Below are positions 1-13,184 of a stretch of DNA of 64,000 nt, piece by piece. A program made the position numbers and the translations under genes. Source of the stretch: Astrothelium macrocarpum (Eukaryota > Ascomycota > Dothideomycetes > Trypetheliales > Trypetheliaceae). Each line of letters opens with the position of its first letter. Position 1 is the first letter of the stretch. The notes below the pieces were generated by a model. That model was not told where the DNA came from. It searched no databases and saw only the letters and a list, made by a program, of their open reading frames with translations. The DNA is taken from contig JAGEMR010000048.1 in assembly GCA_021030915.1 (NCBI GenBank), positions 1 to 64,000 of the forward strand. The letters run 5' to 3'.

Positions 1-1993
1 TAATGATTATACGAAATCTTTTTTTTCGATTAATTGAATGGCCAGAATTTCATATTTTATTTTCAATTTTGAATTCGGCGATAATAGGATATATTCCAAT
101 AAACGTTAAAATTCTTATTTCATATATAAAAAAACAATTCATACGGTAAAAAGATTTTATACGAAAAGAATTCTAATCTATTTTAATCAATATCCATTTT
201 TTAATTGATATCTGAATTTCATTCAATCAATTTCTTTTTTTCGTAATTTATGCGTATTATATGAATAACAATTTCAAATTTCGAAAAATTCTTCTAATCC
301 TTCGTATGATAACTGGCCATTCAGAAAAAAATCAATGAATAATTATTGATCAAATCCTTCAAAAATATGAGATAAAACATAAAATTGGAATTATGATTGG
401 AGATAATTCTAATATAAATGATATTTTATATTATATGATGAATAAAGAATTCAAAATATATAAAATTTTTTAGAATTCATGAAAATAAAAAATTCGCTGT
501 TCAGATCATATTATCAATTTTATTATATAAAAATTTCTTTTTAAAAATTTTATAAATATTATTTTTATGAAATCATATGATTAATAAGAATAAAATGGAA
601 TTGAATTAAATGAATATCAATAATAGAAAAAAACAAATCATTTTCATATAATAAGAATTTTTGAAAAATTTCATAATATTATTGTTTATAGCCGAAATTC
701 ATCAATTCATATAAAAAATTTCAAACGTTTTATAGAAAAATTATTTTCATTAAATAATTATATAAAATAGAATTCTTGATTCAATTTTTTTGAAATTATA
801 ATCAATTATAAATCACAGATTGATCAATATATAAAATTTTATTTTGAAATTTTAAAATCTGATCTTTTTGATACATACGAATGGAAATATTTTCATATTA
901 TTCATATATTTTTAACGCCATTTCGTATAATAATTCTTATATTTGAAAATAATCAACCGCATATTAATAAAATATTAAAATAAATGGATATCTTATTTAC
1001 ATATATTGAAATCTCTTTGATATATATAAATTAATTTAAATTTGTATTTATATAATAAAAATTAATAAAATTAGAATAAAAAAAAAGATATAAATCCATA
1101 TTTTATTATACGAATTAAATTTAATTAAAACAAATTTCAAAAATATTATGAAATTTCAGACGATTTATTATATTATACCGTAATTTTAATATTTTATTCA
1201 TATTATCGTATGAATTATATTCAACAAATTTGGCCAGAATAATAAAAACGTCTAATTTTATAAAATATTCAATCTTTTTAGAATGAATATCAAATAATTC
1301 ATAATATTATTGAATCTCTTTCGTACGAAAATATCCGTCCAAAAATTCCAATAAAATAATCTTAAACAATTTTATATAATAATATTATTACAGATATACA
1401 AAATAAATTTTATATATAAAAAAAGAATGAAAATGAATATTAATTATATTATCAAAATAAACCGTATAAATTTGGAAAATTTTCATTTTTATAATAATGA
1501 TATAAAAATTAATAACAAATTAAATACCCATCTTTTTCTCATTTTGCGATTGAAATATTTTCTATTCCAATTATGAATAATATATCAGAAAAAATTTTCT
1601 CATAAATTCGTCGTATAATTAATTGGAATCGTACAAGATTTAATCCTGAAAATATTGAAAAAATTAAATATTTAAAAAATTGGATTCAAAATAATATTTC
1701 AAATCTTGATTTGAATGATATTAAGATAGAAAAATGATCAGACAAAATTTTATACGAAAGTCAAAAACTCCTTTTAATTTCATTTTTGATTATATCAAAT
1801 TTATGTTAATATATGGAGATCTCTATACAATTCAATCAATTCAAATTTATGAATAATGGGTCGTACTAATTCTAATTAGAATAGTCAAACAAAAAACAAC
1901 GTTTGAATTAGAATAATTTGAATAATCCATTCATTACTATCCTATTTACGGACTATTCATTATTATCCAATTCATTAATCCTTCCGATGTCTG
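1..1993 (+). mobile_element. hAT DNA transposon, RIP-degraded, left end outside the window (copy 1)
   Basis: This AT-rich block aligns along its length with the complete hAT copy at 2710-5220 (window base 1 corresponds to about 3281 there), with mostly C/T and G/A differences. Decayed transposase is readable on the + strand: a GDN motif near 395-420, a C-x-x-H-I-I-N motif near 495-520, and the C-terminal hATC dimerisation region near 1550-1700, with residues like NWNRTRFNPENIE followed by LKNWI. The right end at 1993 is an inverted-repeat terminus (reverse strand CAGACATCGGAAGG). It lies inside the pogo transposase C-terminus, so this copy inserted into that element. The left end and its target duplication are outside the window. 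Many stop codons make it inactive. Confidence 0.85.
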
Positions 1994-4900
1994 GATTGGC
2001 TGCAATTCGGTATTGAGTTTATTTCGAAACTGTCTCCAACACCTCATAGATATAATAACTGAAGAATTAGAATTAGAGGAACGTTCGGTCTGTTTTAGAA
2101 AGTCTATAATACTGATTTGATCGAATACTATCGAAGGATCGAACGGCTGGAGTCCTGTTTTGAGCCATCTATTTGCGATATTTTTTGGTATAAAAATTCG
2201 CTGATATACTGCCCAAAATATTGGGAAGAAATCAGCCTTTCTTATGATAATTAAATTTTATATTTGCTGAATCCATTCATTTAATCCAATATTATAATAT
2301 TCTGCTAATGGTCTAAATAAATTCACATCCAACGGCTGAAGGCGATGAATAGAATAAGAAGGATATATAGCCACCAAAATTCGCTTCTCATGACAGTAAT
2401 TCAAAAAGTCCATAATGAGATGAAATCCATGGCCATTTAATATAAGCAATCTTTATTTGAGGCCATCACTAGCTTTATTTTTGGTGTTTTTATCAAATAT
2501 CTCTTTTAGCCAGGCCAATCCAATCTCATTATTCGTCCAGCCTGAAATAGATGAAATAAAATTGCATTTATGAATAGTGCTATTCACATATTGAAATCAT
2601 GAATTTTGTATAATATTGGATTATGCACTGTAGATGAGCGAAGGAGGTAAAACTTCACCGTCCATACAGATAGCAGCGAGCACAGTAATCCACGAACGAG
2701 AGCCATCTGCAGGGATCGGAAAAATTATGCAACATTCGAATATAATCCAATAATTCATAATTTTCGGATAAGAATGGATAAGAGAATTATTCAGAATTAT
2801 TCAGAATTTTGTTTGATATCCGATAGCCGAAATTAGTTTCTGTATTAAAAAATTCTTCTATTTTATCTTTATAAAATATTTCAATTAAAATGCCAACCAA
2901 TTCTGAAGTCTCTTTTGTTATTATTCCTTCTGAAATTATCAATATATGAAAGTATATCAAAAGAATACCTTCTGTTATTCATCAACATACCCGCGAATCG
3001 TACGATCATAAATCAAAAACAAAAAAAAGAAAAAAAATCTTTTATTATAAAATTGAAGATTATTCGTATAATTTATATATAATAACGAATTTCCGAAATT
3101 ATCTAAAAAATCAGTATGAAATTGATTATGATTCTTATATATTTTATACGAGATAAATTTCCGCCATTCAGTTTTTAATATTTTATCAAAAAATGATAAA
3201 AAATATATATGAAATAAATGAATTAAAAAAATTGATTTTAAAGAAAATATTCAAATAAGAGATTTTTCAATAGATCTTAATTAATTTTATGATCGTATGA
3301 AATCTTCCTTTTCATCTGATCAAATGGCCAGAATTTTATATTCTTTATTCTATTCTAAATCCAATAACAAAGATTCCAATAAACGCCAAAATTCTTATTT
3401 TATATATGAAAAATTAATTTATACGTTAATAAAATTTCATATAAAAGGACCTCTAATCCGTATCAATAAATATTCATTTTTTAATCGATATCTGAATCTC
3501 ATTTAATAACCATCTTTTTCTGATAATCTGCGCGTATTATATAAACAAGGATTTAAAATTTCGAAAAATTCTTTTTATTTTTCGTATAATAATCGGTCAT
3601 TTAGAAGAAAATTAATGGATTATTATTCGTATAATCTTTCAAAATTATGAAATAATATATAAAATTAGAATCATAATTGGAGATAATTCTAATATAAATA
3701 ATATTTTTTATCATATAATGAATAATAATTTTGAAACATAAAAAATCTTTTGAAATCTATAAATATAAAGAATTCGTTATTCAGATTATATCATTAATTT
3801 TATCATATAAGATTTTTTTTTTAAAAAAATTTTTGATATCATTTTTTTGAATTCGTATGATTAAAAAAAAAAAAAATAGAATTCAATTAAATGAAGAATA
3901 ATAAAAGAATAAAATAGATCAATTTCGTATATTGGAAATATTTGAAAAATTTTATAATATCGTTATTTATAATCGAAATTCATTAATTCATATAAAAAAT
4001 TTCAGATAATTTATAAAAAGATTATTTCCATTGAATAATTATATAAAATGGAATTCTTGATATAATTTTTTTGATATTATAATAAATTATAAATCATAAA
4101 TCGATCAATATATAAAATTTTATCTTTTCATTCTTTCATCTGATTTTTTTAATATATATGATTAGAAACGTTTTTATATAATCCATGAATTTTTGAAACC
4201 ATTTTATATAACAATTCTTATATTTGAAAATGATCAAACATATTTAAATCGGGTATTATAAATAATGGATATTTTATTAATATATATTGAAAGATCTTTA
4301 ATATATATAAATTCATAAAATTTTATTTATATAAGAATTAATAAAATTAGAATGAAAAAAGAAAAACAGATTCAGATTTTATTATACGGATCAAATATAA
4401 TTGGAATAAATTTCAGAAATATTACAAAATTTCAGACGATTCATTTTATTATATAACAGTTTTGATATTTAATTCATATTATCATACAGAATATATCCAA
4501 ATAATCTGGCCAGAATAATGGAAATCTCAAATTTTATAAAATATTCAATCTTTTTAGAATGAATATCAAATAATTTATGATATAATAGAATCTTTATTAT
4601 ATAATGATATTCATCCAAAAATTCCATTAAAAAAATCTTTGATAATTATATATCATCAGATTACAATTGATATACGAAATAAGATCATCATATAATAAAA
4701 GAAATAAAATAAATATCAGTTATATTATAAAAAAGTCCTATATGAGATTGGAGAATTTTCAGTTTTATAATGATGATATCAAAATCAATAATAAAATAAA
4801 TATCCATTTCTTTCACGTTTTATAATTAGAATATTTTCTATTCCGGTTATGAATGATGAATCGGAAAGAATATTCTCATAAATTCATTATACGATTTCTT

Positions 4901-5924
4901 AAAAATATACAAAATTTGACCCTGAAAATATTAAAAGAATTGAATATTTAAAAAATTGGATCTGAAATAGAATTTCAGATTTTGATTCATATAATATTGA
5001 AATAGAAATTTGATCTTTATATAGAAGATATTTTTGATAGATTTGGTATTATACAAGATAAGAAAAATGATTTATGTTAGCAAAAATAATCATTAAATCT
5101 AATTTGGTTAGAATTTTTGCATATTATGTATAATTCGAATTAATTCGGATATTCATCCTTATCCATCCAAAAATAGGATTTATCCATCCTAATTCAATTC
5201 ATTAATTTTTCCGATCCCTGGCCATCTGTGCCTGCTCCTTTGAGGAGACCTCGTTCATAAGCTGCTTTACTAAATATACGGCAATGGATAGAAATTTGAC
5301 CCATAGCGAAACCTTTCTCATCCATATTATATATATTTTGTGGTGAGATTTTGTATTGAACAATTTTAGAATGCATCTGTCAAATTATTAGCTACGAAAT
5401 AATATTATTTAATAATTCATACCCCTTTAAAATATAACTGAATCTGAATATAATTATCTATTCTCTTTCGAATGAGATCAAATGAAATGAGAAATCCTGA
5501 TTTCAATTGCGACTGATGATGTTATATAAAACGAATTATCCAATTTTTTCCTATCTCCTTTTTACCAATATTAATGGTAAAATTTCGAATCATTCGTATC
5601 ATAGATGGGATACCACAGGCCGTAAATATATTGATCCACTGAATTAGTGTCTTTTCCTGTTATACTGAAAATTTCGCTAATCCATTTTAATGAGCTTCTT
5701 TTATGGACCTGTGGATACCCCTATAATAACGCGACAACATTGAACGATTGATTTCAAATCTTTTTACTATCTGAGTATAATTAGAAAATTCCTGCGTATT
5801 TGCTGCTGCGATTGCTTTTTCCATTGGATCCATATTGGTGATGTAATTCGTATTCAAATTGTGGAGTTGGCCAAAATTTGAGGTGTCCGGGTCCCGGGAC
5901 CGTCCGGGTCGTGGTGAAAACTCC
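1994..5924 (-). mobile_element. pogo/Fot1-type DNA transposon, split by two hAT insertions
   Basis: Two blocks, 1994-2709 and 5221-5924, are halves of one minus-strand DDE_1 transposase. The 5221-5924 half holds the N-terminal helix-turn-helix region (residues such as NYTQIVKRFEINRSMLSRYY, about 5690-5800) and the motif ENIYNMDEKGFAMG-like block near 5310. The 1994-2709 half holds the catalytic C-terminal part, with GHGFH near 2430 and the HRLQPLDVNLFRPL signature near 2310. Stop codons interrupt both. The right terminus at 5924 (reverse strand GGAGTTTTCACC) is followed by TA, the usual pogo/mariner target, and matches in layout the end of the element at 55680-57846. The left terminus lies before the window. 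Inactive. Confidence 0.87.
2710..5220 (+). mobile_element. Complete hAT DNA transposon, RIP-degraded (copy 2)
   Basis: The element is 2511 bp long with 18-bp terminal inverted repeats CAGGGATCGGAAAAATTA, and is flanked by an exact 8-bp duplication GCCATCTG at 2702-2709 and 5221-5228. An 8-bp duplication and CAGGG ends are hAT hallmarks. Removing the element and one duplication joins the host pogo transposase in frame. Decayed transposase motifs on the + strand match copy 1: the GDN block near 3680, the His/Asn motif near 3790-3830, and the hATC region near 4840-4990 (residues FDPENIKRIEYLKNWI). A 69-codon open frame at 3297-3506 is a remnant of the same protein. Stop codons throughout make it inactive. 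Confidence 0.93.
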
Positions 5925-6771
5925 TAGTAAATTACAGCAGAAGATTGACAAATCATACATTGATAAAAGGAAGAAGCTGGGAGTGTTCCGTATTTTATAC
6001 ATACTGGATATGTTGCTGCCTGTCACACTATGATCAGAGCACGATTTTAGCTATGCAACTCGGCATAAATCCAGCTTCGTTCCTGGAGGCTCTTCTCAGC
6101 AAGCCGCGCGTTGCGACGCGACGCGACGCGATGCGGGTTGAGTCCGAGCTCCAGGCACGACTTTACGCAATATCCTGCCACTTTTTGAAACTCCATTTTC
6201 TCAGAGACATCCGCCCCGGTCTGACCCATTATTTCCCGGTTAAACCTACCATATTTATCATTTTCTATCCCAATTCCTGATTAGCTCCTATCGAAACCGC
6301 TGTTTAAAGGATGTGTCCACTTACCTTCATTTTTTACCTTTGTCCTACGGAGTACAGAGGCTGTGGTTAACAGTCACGTCGTCACTACGAACATGTGCCA
6401 GGTAAAGTGCCAAATCAAGTTTAATTAAGCCTTGTGGGCCGGATAGAACACTTAGGAATCACCCTAAGGTAAACCAGCACAGTAGCCCATGCCAAAATCG
6501 GGCGATTTTGATTCTGCGAGAGACCCTGCATATCCCTCAAGGCCGACAGCACAGCCATTTACGACAACGCGTCATCTTCAGCCTCATCTACGCATAACAT
6601 TTTAAGCTATACCTTGCCCGCCAAGGTTCTCTATCTAGCAAATCCCAGCTGCCGTTAATCCCCGCAGAGAACACACTACTCCTCCGTACGAAATCCAGAT
6701 GCCAGACAGTATCGCTGTTGACGACCCTACCTGCATACCATCTGGACGCCAAGCGAAACAAATGCCTGACA
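5925..6771. other. Intergenic region upstream of the HET-NACHT gene
   Basis: No credible gene is seen. Base composition returns to about 50% GC right after the pogo terminus. The region holds a short GCGAC pentamer repeat around 6108-6135 and one copy of the dispersed repeat (6362-6463). The promoter and 5' leader of the downstream HET-NACHT gene should lie between about 6464 and 6771. Confidence 0.6.
6362..6463 (+). repeat. Short dispersed repeat, partial copy A
   Basis: About 100 bp that, as reverse complement, match the first part of the repeats at 10353 and 52446. The shared core includes the TAAGTGTTCTATCCGG block, a CACAAGGCTTAATTAAA-like block and the GTGACGACGTGA block. The orientation is opposite to the copy at 10353, so the two form an imperfect inverted pair around the HET-NACHT gene. 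The copy seems truncated at its outer side near 6362. I could not define a target duplication. Confidence 0.7.
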
Positions 6772-9700
6772 ATGCGCCTTTTGATACATAAAGACGTGAA
6801 CGATTATCGCCTTACCGAACCTTTACTCGATCACGAACTACCTCGATATGCCATCCTTTCGCACACATGGGGACGAGAAAGCGAAGAGGTCACTTTTGAA
6901 GATGTTGATAGAGGTTTAAATTTAGAAAAGATAGGTTATAATAAGATAAAGTTCTGCGCAGAACAAGCCGCGCAGGACGGCTTAGACCACTTCTGGATAG
7001 ACAGTTGTTGCATCAATAGATCAAGCTCTCCGGAACTTTCAGAAGCAATTATTTCCATGTTTCGATGGTACAGTCGGGCAGCCAAATGTTATGTGTACCT
7101 GTCGGACGTTTCAGTCGTTCAAAACGGCGTACAGCAGCCTCAAGAGAAATGGGAGGCAGCTCTCCGAGCAAGTAAATGGTTTACTCGAGGTTGGACGCTT
7201 CAAGAACTCCTTGCTCCAAAGCTCGTTGAGTTTTATTCCTGTGAGGGGAAACGTCTCGGAGACAGAGAATCACTGAAGCTACAGATCCAGGAGATAACGA
7301 GGATTGACGTTCAAGCACTTCAAGGCGTTCCTTTATCGAGTTTTGGTGTCAAAGACCGTTTAGGCTGGGCTTCAAGACGCGCAACTAAACTAGAAGAAGA
7401 CGCGGCATACTCCTTGATTGGTATATTTGGGGTCTCTATGGACCCCCGTTATGGTGAGGGGAGGGAAAGCGCTTTGCTCAGGCTCCATAACAAGATCGCC
7501 AGGGCTACGAGTAGTAAGTACTTGTATCCATTCTTAGGCATCCCCAGCAAACACCTGATCTCGAATTCCTTTGCAGATCACGCTGATAAAAACCTCTTGG
7601 CAGTGGATCGCATGGGGCCCCCTCCAAAGCGTGTGAAGACCGAATCGCATATTGTATATGATAATCGCATTTTACCGTCTGTGACAGGAGATGATCCACT
7701 TGATCCTCTGAAAAATAGAAATCGTCTGCCTTTCGAAACCTTCCGCACGGCCATACATGGTTTTTGGAGACGTCACCAAAATAAGCTCGATTCAATAGAA
7801 GAAGAAGTATTACAAGAATGTGAAGTTGTACACGTAACATATTACTAAAAAGAATCTAACGTCCTCTATAGTATGTTTGAAAGACCTTGACGAAGCCGAC
7901 GCGAGAACAAGAATTGAAAATGTAGAGGCTCCATTTGAAAATACTTACTCGTGGCTTTTTCAAAACACTGTCGGGTTTGAAGACTGGCTTTCGGGAAATT
8001 TGAAAAGCTCAGTTTATTGGATTCAGGGTAAACCAGGCTCTGGAAAATCAACAGCCATGAAATATGCGATGCAAAGTTACAAGACACGCCATTTCCTAGC
8101 CCAGTATCACCGACATGATTGGATCATCGTAGGGTTTTTCTTCCATGATAGGGGCTCAATGGTGCAAAAATCGCTCCCCAGCATGCTGCGGGAAGTGTTG
8201 TTCGAGATTCTGCGGAGGAGGCGCCATCTCATACGACCTCTTCTCAAAATGCACCCAAATGTTGTGAGACTATCCGGTTCAGAACATGAATTCTCCGCAA
8301 CTATTGCTTGGAAGCAAGAAGATATTGAGAGAGCTCTAAGTTCAGTCACGTCTCTTGAACAGCTCAATTTGTGCCTCTTCATTGATGCACTTGATGAGCA
8401 CGAAGGAAATCATCGAAAACTTCTGGCCGCTATCAACATATTTCAAGACCTCTGCAATAATTCACAATTTCGCTTACGGCTGTGTCTATCGAGTAGGCCC
8501 GAAAATGTCTTTCAGCACGCATTCCAGGCATGTCCTGGGTTCGCAATCCATGAATGGACCAAGCAAGACATCTTAAAATATATTCAGGGACGATTGAAGG
8601 ATATTGCAGACAACGCCACGAATCGGTTCCATGAACTCCTTGAAGCAGTTTCCAAAAAAGCGCGTGGCATTTTTGTTTGGGTTAGGCTGGTAGTTGACGA
8701 GCTTCTTGAAGGGTGGTGCAATGGTGACAACATCAGCGAATTGATAGATATGCTCTCAATCATGCCACCAGGACTTGAGGGACTCTATGAAAGAACACTT
8801 CAAAGATCCACCCAATATGGTAAAGAGGTTGGGAGGAAATACAAACGAGATGCTTTCATCATGTTCCAAATTGCCCTCTGCACCAATAGGCCTTTTAGCG
8901 TGGATGTTTTCCTGAGTATTGCAAACCACTGCAGTTCCCCCGCTTTACAAGACAGCGATTCAACATTCGAGCAAAAGCTTCGTCGACTTCGTGGTCGCTG
9001 CTTCGGCCTCTTGGAAGTTGTTCCCGTGTCACACATAGAGACTGACCAAACTGGAAATTTCTCCACAAGATATTCTGACATTGAGGAACTCAACAAGGTC
9101 CAATTTATTCATCAGACTACGAAGGACTTCTTCATGACCGAAAAAGGCTTCGATATCCTTTTGCTAGACCTCGATGACGTACCTATGGAGAATGGGTACA
9201 CATATATTCTGCAATATTCTGTTTCTACTATAATCGGTGGTGCTGATTTCCCAGGCCTGTTCTTTTATGCTCACGAAGCCGAGATGATTTCGCATAAATC
9301 CAGCGTGTCTTATATAGTGAGGGAACTACAGGGCAATAGGGAACCCCTTCAAATCTTGATCGGCAGACTACTGCAGGCAGAACAAGTCTCTTGTGATCTG
9401 ACTGAAACGCTAATCAACATTGGCAACAAAGATCTCAGTCTTTTAGTCATGTCTGCTTGCGCTTGCCTCCCCCTGTCTGTGGCAGAATGTCTTCGATCGC
9501 TTGCGCACATGCCGAGGCGATACGCTGGTGTCTCCTTGCGAGCAGCTATCTACGACACGGCTGTTTATGAGATTCATGACTTCAACGCTACTCAAGGTAT
9601 CCTTGAGAGCATGCTGGAGACTAGCATGGACGCTGATAGCGTCTTCACAGATGGGCAGACTCCATTTGCTGTACTCATCAATGCCGAGGATTCTGTTGAA

Positions 9701-10204
9701 GACAACGGTTTGGGCCCTCATGGGTTTGTATCAAACGATGTGGAACGTAGAATACAGCTTCTATCAGCTCTAGTACGTTATGGTGCAGATCCTGACCAAA
9801 TGATTAGTAATTTTCCTTCTCAAGGTGGCTTTGCGCCAGGACTTCACCTTGTTCTCTCCGAGCAATGCCCTGAAAACCTTCTTTCGGCCCTGCTTTCCTT
9901 TGGCGCAGATGTATCATTGCCTGACTCCGAAGGATACCCTACTCTTTTCTATGCCATTGCGTGGGATGAACGGGAATGCGTCAGAATCCTCTTATGGAAC
10001 AGCGCACGAGTATGCCATCTCAGCGCACTAGGACTTTGTGCATTGGCCCCCAAACTTGAGGATTTCGGGCTGAGCTCTTTCTACATAGATTTTGAGTTGT
10101 TCAAGAAGCGCTGCCGTCTTTTCAATGACTTGTTCTTGGAAGTCGGGGTTGACCACGTGGAGAGCTGCAAATATTCTTGTTCAAAACGCAGCGAAGCTGT
10201 GTGA
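6772..10204 (+). CDS. HET-NACHT STAND protein (vegetative incompatibility / NLR-like)
   Basis: The predicted protein has about 1125 residues. The HET domain comes first: the start MRLL, LSHTWG near residue 30, FWIDSCCIN near residue 80 and the RGWTLQELLAP block near residue 140 are its signature. A NACHT NTPase follows, with the P-loop GKPGSGKST (about 8026-8052), the Walker-B-like LCLFIDALDEHEG (about 8368-8400) and the SSRPE sensor. The C-terminal third holds weak ankyrin-like repeats (ALVRYGADPD, LLSFGADVSLPDSEG). An intron at about 7820-7871 (GTGAAG..TATAG, with CTAAC branch site) joins the two reading frames. I prefer the ATG at 6772 over 6718 because HET proteins commonly begin MRLL. 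Known family members trigger heterokaryon incompatibility or cell death after recognition of non-self; the partner here is unknown. No internal stops are seen. Confidence 0.9.
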
Positions 10205-10976
10205 GTTGTGGCGCAAAATTCAAGTGCACGTCTCAGGATCTAGACTCAGCGCAGGGCTAACGCAACCATTCTGGCTGTACGGAAGCAGGAAATGTTTTCG
10301 ACGTAAGATGGAGCGATGCTTCTGTGTGACGGACTGTCTGAGAAGCAGGTGAGGTGACTCATAAGTGTTCTATCTGGTCCACAAGGCTCATTTAAACTCA
10401 ATATCGGCACCATGCCCAGTACCTTTCCACAGTGACGGCGTGATTGTAAATCGCCGTAAAATTATGGAGCAGCGAAAGCACTCGCTACCGTCCTTTGTGG
10501 CCACAAGATGATAATATGAATCTCAACGTCTCAACAGATTCAACAGGCTGATTTTTTTACTATTTAAGCTCCGCACAATGGCATCTTCGTCGAGTTCTAT
10601 CCATATTCGCTATCGACCGCACCTCAACCGAACCTCCATATCCACAGGCTCAAGATGGATCAAACGGGGATAGCTTTCTCCAAATGCCCGATTTGGACCA
10701 AGTATCCCAATACAACGATTAACCCAACAGATCTTTTCAGCAGCCAACAGATTCAGGTACCTGAATACGTTTATCTCTAGCTAGGCACATCTCATATCCC
10801 TTAGAGAAGAACAATATAGGTAAAAGACAGGTTTGAGTTGGAATCTCCAAAGTATTCATTGTAAGTTTCATTTGTGTTTTCCCCCTTAAGACACCATATA
10901 AGAATCTACACAGATATCTTGAAATCATAAAGATCTGATAAGAGCAAGCGACTTGCGTGCTCGGATTTTGTTCTTC
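10205..10976. other. Intergenic region between HET-NACHT and P450 genes
   Basis: The sequence holds the 3' region of the HET-NACHT gene, dispersed-repeat copy B (10353-10660) and the 3' flank of the minus-strand P450. Small open frames here have no recognisable product. Confidence 0.6.
10353..10660 (-). repeat. Short dispersed repeat, copy B
   Basis: About 308 bp, clearly similar over its full length to the 350-bp insertion at 52446-52795. Shared blocks are GTGACTCATAAGTGTTCTAT, GGAGCAGCGAAAGCACTCGC, CGTCTCAACAGATTCAACAG and TCCATATTCGCTATCGAC, and homology ends after CTCAAGATGGAT. Read on the + strand it looks like a promoter plus leader (TATTTAAG, then C-rich sequence). Read on the minus strand its end carries the GGATAGAACACTTATGAGTCACC terminus seen in the other copies. 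No clear target duplication was found at this copy. Confidence 0.8.
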
Positions 10977-13184
10977 CTAACCCTTTGTAAGAAGTTCTCT
11001 GCTGCTCTGAGATCGAGCAGTAATTCTGCAGCGAAAAGGCTCTGGATGACTGTTCTATGTGTCAGCTTATTCATTTCGGGTACCGTTGAGCAACTGACCT
11101 CGTCATTCCATTTGTGAGCTCAGGCTTCGGAACGTATTCTATTCCATTCTCATCAAGTGGATTCGAAAACTCCAATGTTGCAAGCATGGTAGCGACAAAC
11201 ATCCATACATTTGCAGCACCAAGGTGTTGCCCTGGGCAAATTCTTATATTTGTTAACTCAATTTGTTCATATGTGCATTTCTGAGAACCTTACCTGCGCC
11301 CGAAACCAAAGTATCCGACTGGAAATGGCTCACCGAGACTGCCATCTGCTTTTGGAGCGTATCGATCAGGATTGAAGTCTTCAGGGTTGCTATAAATCTT
11401 TTCATCGTGTGTCATAGCATAGGCATTTGCTACGATATGAGAACTGTCCACTGTAAGCATTGAACTAAGGTATACAATCATAAGTATTATCAACCCTGTA
11501 TTAGTTTGTCAGTCTTGAAATTTGAGTAGCTTGGATTGGCTTACTAAACCTTTTGGTATAAACATTCCATTGTAAATATCATCTTCGGTTGACTTATGGG
11601 GAACTCCAAGGGGTACGGCTGGATGGTTTCTGTTGTGCTATTAGCGGGATGCAGTGTTCAAGACTTGGGTTCTGGTCAAAGTCACGAAAGTATTAAGATC
11701 AAAGTCGGGAAAATTCATTGAGTGGTCGTAGTCTGGAGATAGCATATTTACTAACCGAAAGGTCTCTTGCACAACGCGTTCCACGTAGGGAAGGTTCGCT
11801 CTGTCATCAAACGTGGGCAGTCGGTCTCTCCCAATCACAGCGTCTATTTCAGCCCATGCTTTCCTCTGGACTTCAGGATGTAAGACCATGGTCAAGACGA
11901 ATACTGAAAGCGTTGAAGAAGTCTGTAGCCAACGTCAGTACAGACAAAGTCTACACACGACAATATTTACATACTGTATCTTGTCCAGCAGCATACATTG
12001 CTCCTGCTGCACCATTGATATCAACGTCTGATATATTCTCTCCAGTCGATCTTAGCTCTTGTCCCAATTGAGCTTTGTCTTCTAACATCTTGCGCGTGAA
12101 GGATGGTTTAGCAGTACCATCCGCCTAATGGGTCAGTGATTTCCGGAAAAATGGTGGCAATTGCGTACCATATTCTTTTTCACAGCTTCAAAAGGTACAT
12201 CATTCATAGCCCGTACCAAGGGAAAGTATCGGCGTGCGAATTTCAAAGATGGAAATAGACTCAACCAATATGGTAGGTATCGCGCTATACGAATAAGTCA
12301 ACCCCTTTTGAGGAAGAGACACAGGTATGTTACCAAATGGGACAATATCAACCGCGGTCGCTCCAGGCAGTCCTCCATTACTGAGTGAGATTGTGGCTTG
12401 CTCTGCGAGGTAGACATATTTATCATCACTTTTTTCGACATCGATCCCATATGCTATTCCTAGGATGAGAGCAGTGGCAAATCTAATATTAAGAGTCAGA
12501 CTGGAACAGAAATTTTTACACTGAAACGAAGCACAAAATGTGAGGACTAGAACCCTTACCGGACAATATGTGGTATCCAATTTTCAGGGCTATCAATCAG
12601 CCGCAAGGCGGTCTTACGAGCCTCTCGCTGCTGCCTTGCTCTGTATGGCAGAATTTGTGTCGGAGTGAAGGCGTTTTGAAACATCTTCCGATGTTTTCTA
12701 AATTTTGGTCCTTGCTTCATGAAGCCGAGAACATCTGTCCAGCCCTCTCTGAAGTTGCGTTAACTTGAACGATAGCCGAGAGAGTTGTAACTAACTCTTC
12801 GAAGAATTCAAAATTAGGTCTATCGCTATATTTGGCGCCGCGCCGTTCGAGTAGCTCTACAGCATCTTTGGCATTGTTTAGGATTACAGTAGGATTTCTA
12901 AGAAGACTGATGTATAGAATGTCCGATTCTGAGTCAGGTTAGCGTAAATTTTCAATAAGTACCACTTAAACATTTAGAAATTGCTTACTATATTCCTTTC
13001 CCCATTTTATATAAGTCAACTCTGGTCTGTTTTTAGGTATCAGGCGGACATATCCAATCAGTGGATCGCCACGAGGGCCGGGCGGTAGCGTATTAGGCTG
13101 TGCAGGCTTCGAACGCACCCACAACAATCTGAGAAGGATTGCAACAGTGCAAGAAATAACACTAGACTGTAAAAGAGACAACAT
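10977..13184 (-). CDS. Cytochrome P450 monooxygenase
   Basis: A multi-exon P450 of roughly 510-530 residues. The start at 13184 (MLSLLQSSVIS) gives a single N-terminal membrane anchor followed by the proline hinge LPPGPRGDPLIG. Further exons carry FMKQGPKFRKHRKMFQ (C-helix region, about 12680), the I-helix oxygen-binding motif AAGQDT (about 11975), the K-helix E-T-F-R (about 11765), the FNPDRY block (about 11370) and the haem-cysteine motif FGFGRR / ICPGQ, split by an intron near 11240-11290. The last exon ends HPEPFRCRI..., with stop at 10977. The layout resembles ER-anchored secondary-metabolism P450s of the O-methylsterigmatocystin oxidoreductase type. The substrate cannot be read from sequence. 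It probably belongs to the PKS cluster: its upstream region carries the shared CTCGG-N8-CCGAA motif. Intron borders are approximate. Confidence 0.88.

Noticed and set aside
5781..6280. Overlapping open frames on both strands at the pogo end and beyond
   Set aside because: They cross the transposon terminus and show no domain.
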